DNA from: a candidate division TM6 bacterium GW2011_GWE2_36_25
GTDB lineage: Bacteria > Babelota > Babeliae > Babelales > UBA12409
Direction of reading: 5' to 3'
Assembly: GCA_000991575.1 (NCBI GenBank)
Contig: LBRU01000006.1
Coordinates: forward strand, 1-37,509
DNA: 37,509 bases
In this document: piece after piece, positions 8,462 through 16,453 of the stretch
Layout of the letters: the number at the start of each line of letters is the position of its first letter
Position numbering within the stretch: position 1 is the stretch's first letter
Notes under the pieces: model-generated
Database searches by the model: none
What the model was told of the DNA's origin: nothing
Seen by the model: only the letters and a program-made list of their open reading frames with translations
Made by a program: the position numbers and the translations under genes

Positions 8462-9466
8462 ATGATTCGCATTGCACTCAACGGCTTTGGACGCATTGGA
8501 AGAAATTTTTTACGCACCTTAATAATTGATCCTCAAAGTGAACAAAAAATAAAAATAGTCGCGCTGAATATTGGACCAGCTCAGCCGGAAGACCTTCCTT
8601 ATTGGATCCAATACGACACCCTCATGGGACCATTTTTTGGGGATGTTTCCTATAAAAACAATGTTTTAAAAATCAACGATCATGAAATTAAAATATTTAC
8701 TGAATTGGATCCCACAAAACTCCCTTGGAAAGATCTTAGAATCGATTGGGTCATTGACGCAACGGGTCATTTCACTAAACGTGCTGGTGCAGAAAAACAT
8801 ATCTCCGCTGGTGCAAAAAAAGTAATTATAACCGCGCCAGCACAAGATGAAGATTGCTCAATTGTGATGGGCGTCAATGAGGAAGTGTATAAAAAAGAAG
8901 ATAAAATCATCTCTCTCGGAAGTTGCACGACAAATGCATTAGCACCAACATTGGCGGTTATTCACAAACATTTTGGCATTCGTCATGCATCACTCACAAC
9001 GATTCATGCATACACCAACTCACAAGTCCTTCTTGACGTCAATGATACAAAAATACGGCTTACACGCGCAGCAGCTGTTAACATGATTCCATCAACAACG
9101 GGTGCAACAAAAGTAATTGGCAAAATTATACCTGAGCTTAAGGGAAAACTTATCGGCAATGCGGTCCGCATTCCGTTAGATAAGGTATCGTTAATTGACC
9201 TTGTTATAACTCTCGAAAAAAACGCAACCGCAGAAGAGATCAACGAAAAATTTGCAGAAGCAAATAAAAATGAATTAACAAGAATTCTCGACATCACACA
9301 TGAACCACTCGTTTCAAGCGACTTTAAAGGAAATCCCCATTCAGTTGTTATTGATGGCCTTCTAACTACCTGCCAAAACAATATCGCTAAAATCTTTGGT
9401 TGGTACGACAACGAATGGGCATACAGCCTACGCATTAAAGATTTTCTTGTGAAATTTGGCGAATAA
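8462..9466 (+). CDS. gap: Glyceraldehyde-3-phosphate dehydrogenase
   Basis: 334 residues, standard GAPDH length. It oxidises glyceraldehyde-3-phosphate to 1,3-bisphosphoglycerate in glycolysis. Visible features are the nucleotide-binding NGFGRIGR (7-14), catalytic SCTTN with Cys155, the base His182 in TIHAYTNS, and C-terminal WYDNEWAYS. Two departures stand out. The Asp that normally follows ALN and binds the NAD ribose is Ile37 here, and the usual RVPTPNVS segment reads RIPLDKVS. The enzyme therefore looks catalytic but may differ in cofactor preference; a related aldehyde dehydrogenase such as erythrose-4-phosphate dehydrogenase is an alternative. AAAGGA precedes the ATG, and it is the last gene of the mutase-nfo-gap unit. 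Confidence 0.9.
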   Translation: MIRIALNGFGRIGRNFLRTLIIDPQSEQKIKIVALNIGPAQPEDLPYWIQYDTLMGPFFGDVSYKNNVLKINDHEIKIFTELDPTKLPWKDLRIDWVIDATGHFTKRAGAEKHISAGAKKVIITAPAQDEDCSIVMGVNEEVYKKEDKIISLGSCTTNALAPTLAVIHKHFGIRHASLTTIHAYTNSQVLLDVNDTKIRLTRAAAVNMIPSTTGATKVIGKIIPELKGKLIGNAVRIPLDKVSLIDLVITLEKNATAEEINEKFAEANKNELTRILDITHEPLVSSDFKGNPHSVVIDGLLTTCQNNIAKIFGWYDNEWAYSLRIKDFLVKFGE

Positions 9467-9533
9467 TGAACACTGAGAGCAATTGGGCGCTTTACGAAAA
9501 ATCAAAAGTCCATTAAGCTAGAAATAAGTGAGC

Positions 9534-9609
9534 GGGCCCATAGCTCAGCGGTCAGAGCAGTCGGCTCATAACCGAAAGGTCCCAGGTTCAAATCCTGGTG
9601 GGCCCACCA
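9534..9609 (+). tRNA. tRNA with CAT anticodon (Met elongator or Ile2)
   Basis: A 76-base cloverleaf with encoded CCA. The acceptor arm pairs 9534-9540 with 9599-9605, the D arm is GCTC/GAGC, the anticodon CAT is at 9567-9569 (position 34), and the T arm contains GGTTCAAATCC. Position 1 pairs with position 72 (G-C) and the anticodon stem lacks three G-C pairs, so it is not the initiator. The loop CTCATAA fits both elongator Met and the Ile2 tRNA whose C34 is modified by TilS. Confidence 0.93.
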
Positions 9610-9688
9610 CTAAGACCAGTGAAGAATTTCGCCGGTACTTTTGATGAAAAGCAAGTTACATCGTTGATCCAAAAATGAAGGGTGATTT

Positions 9689-10426
9689 ATGGAACATCAT
9701 CCCCTGCAATCTCTCATAAATCTTATTGAGTTTGATCGTGAACTTATTAAAATAGAACGCGTTCTTGACGAAACGCAAAAGCGTATCACACAACTTCAAA
9801 AGGAAGAGGCAAAAATTAAGGTGGATCATGAAACTGCAATTCAGCATGTTCGTGATGCAAAAAAAATCGTCCACGAACATGAAGTTACAATGAAAGATCT
9901 TGATCTCAGAGAACAGGCAAAGAAAAAACTTTTAGAAGAAACCGATTCACAAAAAGTTTATGAAACATTAAAAAAAGAGATCAATTTCCTCAAAAAATCA
10001 CAATATGATCATGAAAAAAAGCTCGTTCAATGCTGGAAAGAACTCGAAGCAGCGCAAAAAACTTTTGATGAACAAGAATCTAAATTCAAAGAAAAACAAG
10101 AATCTTTACAAAAAAAATATGCTGAAGAAGATGCAACCGTTCAAAAATTAACAGCCGATTTAAACGATCTTTACAAAGAACGTGTTAAAAAAGAAAAATT
10201 AGTCCCACAAGAATGGATTCAAAAATATAACATGATGCGCAAGCAGACAGATAATCCTATTGTGAGAGTAGAATATGACAGCTGCAGTGGCTGTTTTGCA
10301 CAGTTGCCACCTCAAAGTATTCTTGATCTTAAGCAAAAAAAACTCTTGCAATGTAACTCATGTTACCGTTTTATCTATTTGCCAGAAGAGCTAGAAGAAG
10401 AACCAATTACCCAAAAAAATGAGTAA
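9689..10426 (+). CDS. C4 zinc-ribbon coiled-coil protein (COG1579/CT398 family)
   Basis: 245 residues. About 190 residues of charged, heptad-rich coiled coil are followed by a C-terminal zinc ribbon with CxxC at 199/202 and again at 222/225. This is the architecture of the COG1579 family (Pfam zf-RING_7), whose Chlamydia member CT398/CdsZ binds sigma-54 and secretion-related proteins. A precise role here is unknown. AAGGGTGA at 9678-9685 fixes the start. The 3' end overlaps the RNase H start by 8 bases, an association also known from mycobacteria (Rv2229c next to Rv2228c). Confidence 0.85.
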   Translation: MEHHPLQSLINLIEFDRELIKIERVLDETQKRITQLQKEEAKIKVDHETAIQHVRDAKKIVHEHEVTMKDLDLREQAKKKLLEETDSQKVYETLKKEINFLKKSQYDHEKKLVQCWKELEAAQKTFDEQESKFKEKQESLQKKYAEEDATVQKLTADLNDLYKERVKKEKLVPQEWIQKYNMMRKQTDNPIVRVEYDSCSGCFAQLPPQSILDLKQKKLLQCNSCYRFIYLPEELEEEPITQKNE

Positions 10427-10922
10427 TGTGAATAATCAACTTTCGTTTATTCCTCAAGAAGAAACACCCTCTGAAGGATATGTACTAAACATCGATGGCG
10501 CAGCACGTAATAATCCCGGCCCAGCAGGTGCTGGAATTGTACTTAAACAAAATGAAACAAAGCTTCTTGAAAAGGGTTATTTCATCGGCAACAAAACAAA
10601 TAATCAAGCTGAATACTTAGCATTAATCATCGGACTTATCACCTGGAAAACGCTTAATAAAAAAGATCCACTCACCATTTTAAGTGACTCAGAACTGTTA
10701 ATCAAACAAATTAATGGAAATTACCGAGTTAAAAACCCCGATTTACAACAGCTTTTTCATGTTGCTTATCTCCTGACAAAAGGTCTGAAGGTACAGTTTA
10801 AACATATTGTACGAACTGAAAATAAAGATGCAGATAGATTAGCCAATAGGGGCATTGATACCAAAAAAGCTCTTCCAGAGACTTATCGTAAGGTTTTGGA
10901 TGAATATCGTATCAAAATATAA
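10419..10922 (+). CDS. rnhA: Ribonuclease HI family protein
   Basis: 167 residues with the RNase H fold. The acidic catalytic residues are recognisable: Asp26 in NIDGAARNNPG, Glu65 in NNQAEYLAL, Asp90 in SDSELL and Asp139 in the DADRLAN motif. The family cuts the RNA strand of RNA-DNA hybrids such as R-loops and primer remnants. The NNQAEY and SDSELLIKQ patterns match the short stand-alone group common outside Enterobacteria. It starts inside the zinc-ribbon gene and ends inside the SpoIID-type gene, which implies translational coupling. The ~20-residue N-terminal extension has no obvious hybrid-binding domain. Confidence 0.9.
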   Translation: MSNVNNQLSFIPQEETPSEGYVLNIDGAARNNPGPAGAGIVLKQNETKLLEKGYFIGNKTNNQAEYLALIIGLITWKTLNKKDPLTILSDSELLIKQINGNYRVKNPDLQQLFHVAYLLTKGLKVQFKHIVRTENKDADRLANRGIDTKKALPETYRKVLDEYRIKI

Positions 10923-12054
10923 ATTCTTATTGCTTCTCATTACTTTCTCAGTTACACATGCAAAAAATCCAGTTCTAAACATTAAGGTTCTTCTCAAAAC
11001 AGCCCCTTTAAAAGAAAATCATTCTTATGTCTTTAAAAGCGAAAATGATTTAATATTTTCATGCTCTGAAAAACCAAGCGAACAATATCTTTTCAAAAAA
11101 CAAATCTCAATTATCCAGCAAAAAAATCATCTCTTTATAAAAAACAAAAAAAATAAAAGCAATATTTTGCGAATGCGTCCTGTAGATGGCCATATATCAT
11201 TTGACAATAATAACTACTTGGGCACTTTTTATATTCATGTAACTGATAAAAATGTTGAAATCATTAACAAATTACCACTCGAAGATTATATTACATCAGT
11301 TTTAGGAACTGAAGGATGGCCTGGCTGGTCAGGTGAAACATATAAAGTTCTTGCAATTACGTGTCGCACCTATGCCATCTATCAATTACAACAGGCACGC
11401 AAAAAGAAACAAAAATATCACCTTAAACCAACCAATGCACACCAAACCTATTTTGGCACACACTCATGTCAAACTATTAAAGATGCTGTTAATGAAACTA
11501 AAGGAATTTTCATCGCATTTAACAAGAAGCCCATTCTTGCCATGTTCGATTCATGCTGTGGAGGCATCACACCAGCACTTATTCATAACACGGTCAATTT
11601 CAAAGAGGCTCCCTATCTTGCACGCTCATATCCATGCACTTTTTGTAAAGATTTAAAAATCTATTCCTGGCACAAAGATATTTCGCTTAACCATTTTAAA
11701 AAAGCAGTTCTCAACATATTCCCTCAAATAAAATCCATCACTGGCATACAAACTGAACACGATCAAGCGGGCATCGTAAAAACGCTGATTATTAAAGATG
11801 GCAAAAAAACCTTTAAACTCGATGGAAAAAAAATCTACTCTTTGTTTCCTGAAGTAAAAAGTTTCGCCTTTTCGTGCACCAAAAAAGGCAATTCCATCAC
11901 CTTCAAAGGAACTGGATATGGACATCACCTCGGTCTCTGCCAATGGGGTGCAAATGAATTAGTTAAAAAAGAATGGCCTTATAAAAAAATTCTTTATTTT
12001 TATTACCCAGGAACACAACTGATGAAATTAACACCAAGGGAGCCGCAAAAATGA
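10900..12054 (+). CDS. SpoIID/LytB-domain exported protein
   Basis: 384 residues from the ATG at 10900, which has AAGG at 10890-10893 and overlaps rnhA by 23 bases. A signal peptide (hydrophobic run ending THA) is followed by a poorly conserved N-terminal region and then the SpoIID/LytB domain: LEDYITSVLGTE, QAR-rich helix, THAHQTYFG-like segment, FDSCCGG and the C-terminal GYGHHLGLCQWGA. SpoIID is a lytic transglycosylase acting on denuded peptidoglycan; in non-sporulating bacteria the domain occurs in wall-remodelling proteins. This is not evidence of sporulation. It implies that some peptidoglycan metabolism exists or once existed. Confidence 0.88.
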   Translation: MNIVSKYKFLLLLITFSVTHAKNPVLNIKVLLKTAPLKENHSYVFKSENDLIFSCSEKPSEQYLFKKQISIIQQKNHLFIKNKKNKSNILRMRPVDGHISFDNNNYLGTFYIHVTDKNVEIINKLPLEDYITSVLGTEGWPGWSGETYKVLAITCRTYAIYQLQQARKKKQKYHLKPTNAHQTYFGTHSCQTIKDAVNETKGIFIAFNKKPILAMFDSCCGGITPALIHNTVNFKEAPYLARSYPCTFCKDLKIYSWHKDISLNHFKKAVLNIFPQIKSITGIQTEHDQAGIVKTLIIKDGKKTFKLDGKKIYSLFPEVKSFAFSCTKKGNSITFKGTGYGHHLGLCQWGANELVKKEWPYKKILYFYYPGTQLMKLTPREPQK

Positions 12055-12503
12055 ATTATAAAGGCCATATTATTGGTGGTGTTGTTACCTATGTTTTAAT
12101 CCTTTATCTGCTTAAATTTATAAATTATCCATTCGATACGATTCATAATGTACAGTGGTTTCTCTTGTGTATCTTAGGATCCCTTTTTCCTGACATTGAT
12201 ACTAAAAGCAAAATTCAATTATGGATATATCGTCTTCTTTTTATTTTTTACATTCTCTTGATTATCAATAATCCAAATATACAAATCATGATTTTTACGA
12301 GTATTCTGGCGATTATACCTCTCATTGTTCGTCATCGAGGACTATTTCATCAACCCTCATTCTTAATCGGCTTACCGCTCATTATTGTCTGTATTATCTC
12401 CTTCATTCAACCCGCAAAAGCCTCTGAAGCCCTGATAAATGCTCTCTTTTTTATTGCAGGGGCGCTTTCACATCTCTTGCTTGATAAGTCCAGGCGTACA
12501 TAA
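12051..12503 (+). CDS. YdjM-type inner-membrane protein (metal-dependent hydrolase family)
   Basis: 150 residues with four or five hydrophobic segments. It carries the pattern of YdjM/DUF457 membrane hydrolases: an N-terminal KGHIIGG, then SLFPDID, RHRGLFHQ and a final HLLLD. These His/Asp residues probably bind metal at the membrane face. It stops only five residues after HLLLD, so the C-terminal part seen in longer relatives is missing. AAGGGAG lies upstream, and it overlaps the SpoIID-type gene by an ATGA junction. It is the last gene of the four-gene unit. Biochemical function of the family is poorly known. Confidence 0.75.
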   Translation: MNYKGHIIGGVVTYVLILYLLKFINYPFDTIHNVQWFLLCILGSLFPDIDTKSKIQLWIYRLLFIFYILLIINNPNIQIMIFTSILAIIPLIVRHRGLFHQPSFLIGLPLIIVCIISFIQPAKASEALINALFFIAGALSHLLLDKSRRT

Positions 12504-12574
12504 GCCAAAAATCATCTAAAAACACGACTCAATCAAAGCAGTCCCATAAAAGTCTCAACAAAACATGCACGCTG

Positions 12575-12594
12575 AAAAATTCTATGGAATTTTT
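12575..12594 (+). terminator. Possible weak terminator hairpin
   Basis: AAAAATTC and GAATTTTT form an 8-bp stem with a 4-base loop, so the T-run is part of the stem. It lies 72 bases after the YdjM-type gene. The stem is AT-rich, so termination would be weak. Confidence 0.35.
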
Positions 12595-12604
12595 ATCAAA
12601 ATCA

Positions 12605-12634
12605 TTGACTTGCTGAATCGTTTTTTGTTATTTT
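12605..12634 (+). promoter_or_regulatory. Possible promoter for the ankyrin-like gene
   Basis: TTGACT at 12605-12610 and TATTTT at 12629-12634 are separated by 18 bases. The -10 is weak but the position, about 50 bases before the start codon, is suitable. Confidence 0.45.
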
Positions 12635-12683
12635 TAAAATGAAGAGGAAAAAGGAAAGTAAGTATAAAAAAGAAGGAAGTATA

Positions 12684-13076
12684 ATGAAAAATATCAAAAA
12701 ATATGCTTTTCTCTCAGTTTTGTTATTAAGTTCAGCATTGTATGGGAAAGGTGTTAAAACACGTTTTAACACTGCGGCAAAAGAGGGAAATGTGGCGGAA
12801 TTAACGATCATATTAAAAGATCCAGCCCAAAGAGCCAAACTCTTTAAACCTGAATCTACCGTCGATATGTTCGGTCAAGCATTGAGAAGGAGTGCAAAAG
12901 CTGGAAAACTCGCTTTTGTTGAAGCAATGTTAAATGATAAAGAAATGCGTGAGCAGTATCTGCTCATGTATCGAGATCCTAAAGATTGGATTGAAATAGC
13001 ATATGAAAAAGCTAAAGATTATCCAGCGATTCAAACGTTCCTCGAACAATATAGGATGAAAAAAGCCGAAAAATAA
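12684..13076 (+). CDS. Small exported ankyrin-like helical protein
   Basis: 130 residues from the ATG at 12684, chosen because AGAAGGAAG at 12671-12679 precedes it and a signal peptide (MKNIKKY plus hydrophobic run ending LYGKG) starts there; an ATG 45 bases upstream would bury that signal. The mature part has helix-pair patterns such as FNTAAKEGNVAELTIIL and ALRRSAKAGKLAFVEAML, which resemble degenerate ankyrin repeats. Ankyrin proteins mediate protein-protein contacts and are common in host-associated bacteria. No enzyme motif is seen. The gene is monocistronic and ends at a bidirectional terminator. Confidence 0.75.
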   Translation: MKNIKKYAFLSVLLLSSALYGKGVKTRFNTAAKEGNVAELTIILKDPAQRAKLFKPESTVDMFGQALRRSAKAGKLAFVEAMLNDKEMREQYLLMYRDPKDWIEIAYEKAKDYPAIQTFLEQYRMKKAEK

Positions 13077-13081
13077 ATAGC

Positions 13082-13114
13082 AAAAAAAGGATGCTCTTCG
13101 GGGCATCCTTTTTT
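13082..13114. terminator. Bidirectional terminator with UUCG loop
   Basis: The stem GGATGCTC / GGGCATCC (one G-U pair) closes a C(UUCG)G tetraloop at 13096-13101. It is flanked by A7 on the left and T6 on the right, so it can terminate both the ankyrin-like gene on the + strand and the 34-gene ribosomal block on the - strand, whose last stop is 20 bases away. Confidence 0.9.
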
Positions 13115-13133
13115 ATTCTCATAAAAACAAAAG

Positions 13134-13523
13134 TTATCTTTTTGCTTCGCCTTCAGTTTCAGCGCTTTCTACCCAAACAAGACGCAACATTGGGGCAATA
13201 TCGCTGATACGACGTCCCATTGAAATTGTACGTGTGTATCCACCTGGTCGATTTTTATAACGAGGAGCAATTTCCTTCAATAAACGTACAACCGCTGATT
13301 CTTTGTAAGGTAAAAGCTGTTTAACTCTGCGACGAACATTAAAATCAGTTCCCTGACGTGCTAATGTTACTAATTTTTCAGTCATTCGTTGAACTTCTTT
13401 TACAGTCGGCTTTGTCGATTGCAAAAAACCATTTTCAATAAAATGAATTACCTGATTTCTCAACAACGCAGTTCTATGCGAAGATTTGAGATTAAGTTTT
13501 TTTCGATCTATTCGATGTCTCAT
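13134..13523 (-). CDS. rplQ: 50S ribosomal protein L17
   Basis: 129 residues. L17 lies near the peptide exit tunnel of the large subunit. The family N-terminus MRHR...LNLKSSHRTALLRN is plain, and the C-terminal GGYTR region is followed by a short acidic tail. It is the last gene of the block, 26 bases after rpoA as in most bacteria, and is followed by the bidirectional terminator. Confidence 0.96.
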   Translation of the reverse strand: MRHRIDRKKLNLKSSHRTALLRNQVIHFIENGFLQSTKPTVKEVQRMTEKLVTLARQGTDFNVRRRVKQLLPYKESAVVRLLKEIAPRYKNRPGGYTRTISMGRRISDIAPMLRLVWVESAETEGEAKR

Positions 13524-13549
13524 GGATGTTCCAATTTCTTATTATCTTA

Positions 13550-14614
13550 TTATTTTCCAACTTCTAAAGCACCGCGCTGCTTGAGTGCCTTTATAACATC
13601 TTCTTCGTTAATGTTCATACCAAATGAAAGGCCAAGAGCTTTCATCGCATCTTTTACTTCATCAAGAGACTTGCGCCCAAAATTCTTAATTTTAAGGCCT
13701 TCATCTTCTGTTAAATTGACTAAATCTAAGACGCGCTTAATACCGTGACTTTCTAAACAATTATGCGAACGAGCTGTCAATTCAAGCTCGTCGATCGATT
13801 TTAACAAAATTTCAACTGGAATACCTTTAAGAATCGCTTCTTCTTTTTCGGTAACAACTACTTCTTTCATTGGTGGAACTTCAGAAATTTCATTAAATGG
13901 AATCTCTGATGCTAACAAAAAGTGCTCAAGTTGTGTTCTTAAAATAGAAACAGCGTAATTTAAAACATCGTTCGGCTTTTGAGCCCCATTCGTAAAGATA
14001 TGCATAGTCAATTTATCATAATCAATATCTTTACCAACACGTGTTTTTTCAACATCAAAAAATACTTTCACCACAGGTGAAAACATCGCATCTAAATAAA
14101 TACGATTATCAGCTTGCAATGCAGTCCCAATAGGCCATTTGGCAGGCTGATATCCTCGACCAGAATCAACAAAAAAGGTAATATCCAATTCACCATCTTT
14201 TGCTAAATGTGCTAAAATATGATCTTTATTGATTAACTCTACATGCTCATCTGCAACAATATTTCCAACAGTTGCACGATCATATTCTTTGCCAGAAATT
14301 TTCAGGTGCATCTTTCCAGATTTACCTGTTTTATTAAGAATGACAATCTGTTTAATATTTAACAGAATTTGCATCACATCTTCTATAATACCAGGCAATG
14401 TTGAAAATTCGTTATTAACACCTTTAACAATAACCGACGTTACAGCCGATCCTTCTACTGCAGCCAACAAAACGCGACGCAAAGCATTACCAAGTGTGAT
14501 GCCAAAACCAGGTTCAAGTGGCTGCGCCACAATTTCACCATAAGTATTACTTAACGTTTTTTTGTTCCACTGTAACCGTGGAAGCGTTAATGGCTGATAT
14601 TCCATTTTGCTCAT
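13550..14614 (-). CDS. rpoA: RNA polymerase subunit alpha
   Basis: 354 residues, slightly longer than E. coli alpha (329). The N-terminal domain (dimerisation, assembly of beta and beta') contains the family segments EPLEPGFGITLGNALRR-like and VEGSAVT. A linker leads to a complete C-terminal domain with RSHNCLESHGI, containing the Arg equivalent to E. coli R265 that contacts UP-element DNA, and NFGRKSL. The intact C-terminal domain means that UP-element and activator contacts remain possible. Placement between rpsD and rplQ is the standard alpha-operon order. Confidence 0.97.
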   Translation of the reverse strand: MSKMEYQPLTLPRLQWNKKTLSNTYGEIVAQPLEPGFGITLGNALRRVLLAAVEGSAVTSVIVKGVNNEFSTLPGIIEDVMQILLNIKQIVILNKTGKSGKMHLKISGKEYDRATVGNIVADEHVELINKDHILAHLAKDGELDITFFVDSGRGYQPAKWPIGTALQADNRIYLDAMFSPVVKVFFDVEKTRVGKDIDYDKLTMHIFTNGAQKPNDVLNYAVSILRTQLEHFLLASEIPFNEISEVPPMKEVVVTEKEEAILKGIPVEILLKSIDELELTARSHNCLESHGIKRVLDLVNLTEDEGLKIKNFGRKSLDEVKDAMKALGLSFGMNINEEDVIKALKQRGALEVGK

Positions 14615-14668
14615 CTATTTCCCTGATTTTTTAACCTATCTGCTTTACCCCACATAATCTAAGCTACA

Positions 14669-15250
14669 TTACTTGGAATACAATTCTACAATAAGATATT
14701 CTTCAATTGGTGCTTGTATATCAGCTCTCACTGGCAAGCGTAAAACATTACCCTTACGATCTTTTTTAACCAATTCAAGCCATTCAGGTACTTTAACACC
14801 AATATTCAGACGCTTATCAACAACTTGTTCTAAAAACTTGCCTTTTTCAAGTACATTTGGTGCCAATGAAATCTCTTCGCCTACGCTCACCCAATAAGAT
14901 GGTGCGTAAACTTTTTTACCATTGACCAAAACGTGACCATGAACAATAACTTGACGAGCCTGACAACGGGTATTCGCCAATTTCAAACGATACAAAACAT
15001 TATCAAGTCTTCTTTCAAGAAGATTCAATAAGTTTTCACCTGGAGCACCTTCTGATTTGGTTGCCACTTCAAAGAAACGCTTAAATTGACGTTCGCGCAT
15101 ACCATACATCTCTTTTACTTTTTGTTTTTCTAAGAGCTGCTTTCCATATTCGGAAAGTTTTTTCATACGCTTAACAACCTTGCCAGCGCCTTTCGTTTTT
15201 GCCCCTTTTTCACTCATCTCAGACTTTTTTTGTTTCCCAATATTCACCAT
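14669..15250 (-). CDS. rpsD: 30S ribosomal protein S4, short N-terminus
   Basis: 193 residues. S4 nucleates 30S assembly on 16S rRNA; in some bacteria it also represses its own operon. The core matches well: KLSEYGKQLLEKQKV, ENLLNLLERRLDNV and the S4 RNA-binding domain, ending LIVELYSK. The N-terminal arm before LSEYG is about 17 residues shorter than in E. coli, and the zinc-binding cysteines of C+ forms are absent. A TAG seven codons upstream in frame rules out a longer start nearby. Confidence 0.95.
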   Translation of the reverse strand: MVNIGKQKKSEMSEKGAKTKGAGKVVKRMKKLSEYGKQLLEKQKVKEMYGMRERQFKRFFEVATKSEGAPGENLLNLLERRLDNVLYRLKLANTRCQARQVIVHGHVLVNGKKVYAPSYWVSVGEEISLAPNVLEKGKFLEQVVDKRLNIGVKVPEWLELVKKDRKGNVLRLPVRADIQAPIEEYLIVELYSK

Positions 15251-15277
15251 AGCGTCAGCATCCTGTGTCTATATTAA

Positions 15278-15661
15278 TTAAACTCGTCTCTTTTTTGGTG
15301 CCCGACATCCATTATGAGGCAATGGTGTCACATCGCGCAACATGGTAACTGAAAAGCCTGCTGCTTGAAAAGCGCGAACCACCGATTCTCGTCCTGAACC
15401 AGGCCCTTGTAAATTAACTTCCATCGTCTTAACACCAAGAGGTTCCATATCTCTCGCAAGAATGGTAGCAACCTGCCCTGCAGCATACGGTGTACCTTTG
15501 CGGGATCCTTTAAAACCAAGTGCACCAGCACTTTTTGTTAAGAGCACGTCACCAGATGATGTTGTAACAGTCACGATTGTATTATTAAAAGAAGATTTTA
15601 CATGCGCAACGACTGAATCAACATGTCTTTTTACTTTTTTTGATTTCTTTTTATATGTCAT
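15278..15661 (-). CDS. rpsK: 30S ribosomal protein S11
   Basis: 127 residues. S11 lines the mRNA exit/platform region of the 30S subunit next to S18 and S21. The highly conserved [26 protein letters not shown] and C-terminal [13 protein letters not shown] segments are present with no gaps. It sits between rpsM and rpsD as in the classical alpha operon, with 30-base and 27-base gaps. Confidence 0.97.
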   Translation of the reverse strand: MTYKKKSKKVKRHVDSVVAHVKSSFNNTIVTVTTSSGDVLLTKSAGALGFKGSRKGTPYAAGQVATILARDMEPLGVKTMEVNLQGPGSGRESVVRAFQAAGFSVTMLRDVTPLPHNGCRAPKKRRV

Positions 15662-15691
15662 AACGTTTTAAACTCACTCATTAATTAACCG

Positions 15692-16078
15692 TTATTTCTT
15701 CGATGGAGCTTTTTTCTTAAGAGCAATAGCCGCTTTACGAGGACCTTTTCTTGTCCTTGCATTCGTTTTTGTTCGCTGGCCTCTTACAGGAAGTCCTCTT
15801 TTGTGGCGCAATCCACGATACGAACCAATTTCCTGCAAGCGCTTAATACTGAGCATCAATTCTTTACGAAGCCCACCTTCTATTTCATAACGCTCTGTAA
15901 GCTCTTTTTGTATTGCTGCAACTTCTGCATCGGTTAAATCTTTTACACGTGTATCGAAGTTAATATTAAGCTTTTTTAAAATTTTTCTTGAGGACGGAAC
16001 CCCAATACCATAAAGGTATGTAAGTCCATACTCTATTCTCTTATTATGTGGTAACAATACACCTTCAATTCTCGCCAT
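15692..16078 (-). CDS. rpsM: 30S ribosomal protein S13
   Basis: 128 residues from the ATG at 16078. Three codons upstream there is another in-frame ATG, but AAGGA directly abuts it, whereas the spacing to 16078 is normal and MARIEGV matches the family start. S13 sits in the head of the 30S subunit and contacts P-site tRNA and the large subunit (bridge B1). The YLYGIG helix-hairpin region, the [17 protein letters not shown] signature and the Lys-rich tail are all visible. Confidence 0.96.
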   Translation of the reverse strand: MARIEGVLLPHNKRIEYGLTYLYGIGVPSSRKILKKLNINFDTRVKDLTDAEVAAIQKELTERYEIEGGLRKELMLSIKRLQEIGSYRGLRHKRGLPVRGQRTKTNARTRKGPRKAAIALKKKAPSKK

Positions 16079-16102
16079 TATAAGCATCCTTCTATCATGC
16101 CA

Positions 16103-16219
16103 TCATCCCTGACGTTGCTTGTGCCGTGCATTTTTTGAACAAATAACACGCACAATACCTTTTCGACGAATGATTCGACATCCATCACAAATTTTTTTAA
16201 CTGATGTTCGCACTTTCAT
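16103..16219 (-). CDS. rpmJ: 50S ribosomal protein L36
   Basis: 38 residues, [15 protein letters not shown] at the start. It is the zinc-ribbon (C+) form: Cys11, Cys14, Cys27 and His33 are the metal ligands. L36 is the smallest large-subunit protein and binds 23S rRNA late in assembly. It lies between infA and rpsM, its usual position. The ATG is 9 bases after the infA stop. Retention of the C+ form suggests that zinc is not a limiting factor for this ribosome. Confidence 0.96.
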   Translation of the reverse strand: MKVRTSVKKICDGCRIIRRKGIVRVICSKNARHKQRQG

Positions 16220-16228
16220 GATTATTCC

Positions 16229-16453
16229 TTACATCTTAAATCGACGAACAATTCTTCCTCGCTTCAAATCATATGGAGATAATTCAAGGGCAACTTTATC
16301 TCCCGGTAAAATACGAATATAATTCATACGCATCTTGCCTGAAACATGCCCAAGAACCACATGACCACCCTCAATCTCTACTTTAAACATCGCATTGGGC
16401 AATGTATCTTTCACGATACCCTCAACGCGCACTACATCATCTTTTTGTTTCAT
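16229..16453 (-). CDS. infA: Translation initiation factor IF-1
   Basis: 74 residues forming a single OB fold. IF-1 binds the 30S A site and works with IF-2 and IF-3 during initiation. The family segments [27 protein letters not shown] and the C-terminal GRIVRRFK are clear. Its ATG overlaps the map stop by one base (TAATG), which implies translational coupling. Confidence 0.96.
   Translation of the reverse strand: MKQKDDVVRVEGIVKDTLPNAMFKVEIEGGHVVLGHVSGKMRMNYIRILPGDKVALELSPYDLKRGRIVRRFKM

Noticed and set aside
10855-10899. Longer N-terminus for the SpoIID-type protein (TTG start)
   Set aside because: The ATG at 10900 has AAGG correctly spaced upstream and begins a standard signal peptide; the longer form would hide it.
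10900-12054. SpoIID-domain gene as evidence of sporulation
   Set aside because: The domain is widespread in non-sporulating bacteria and no other sporulation gene is present.
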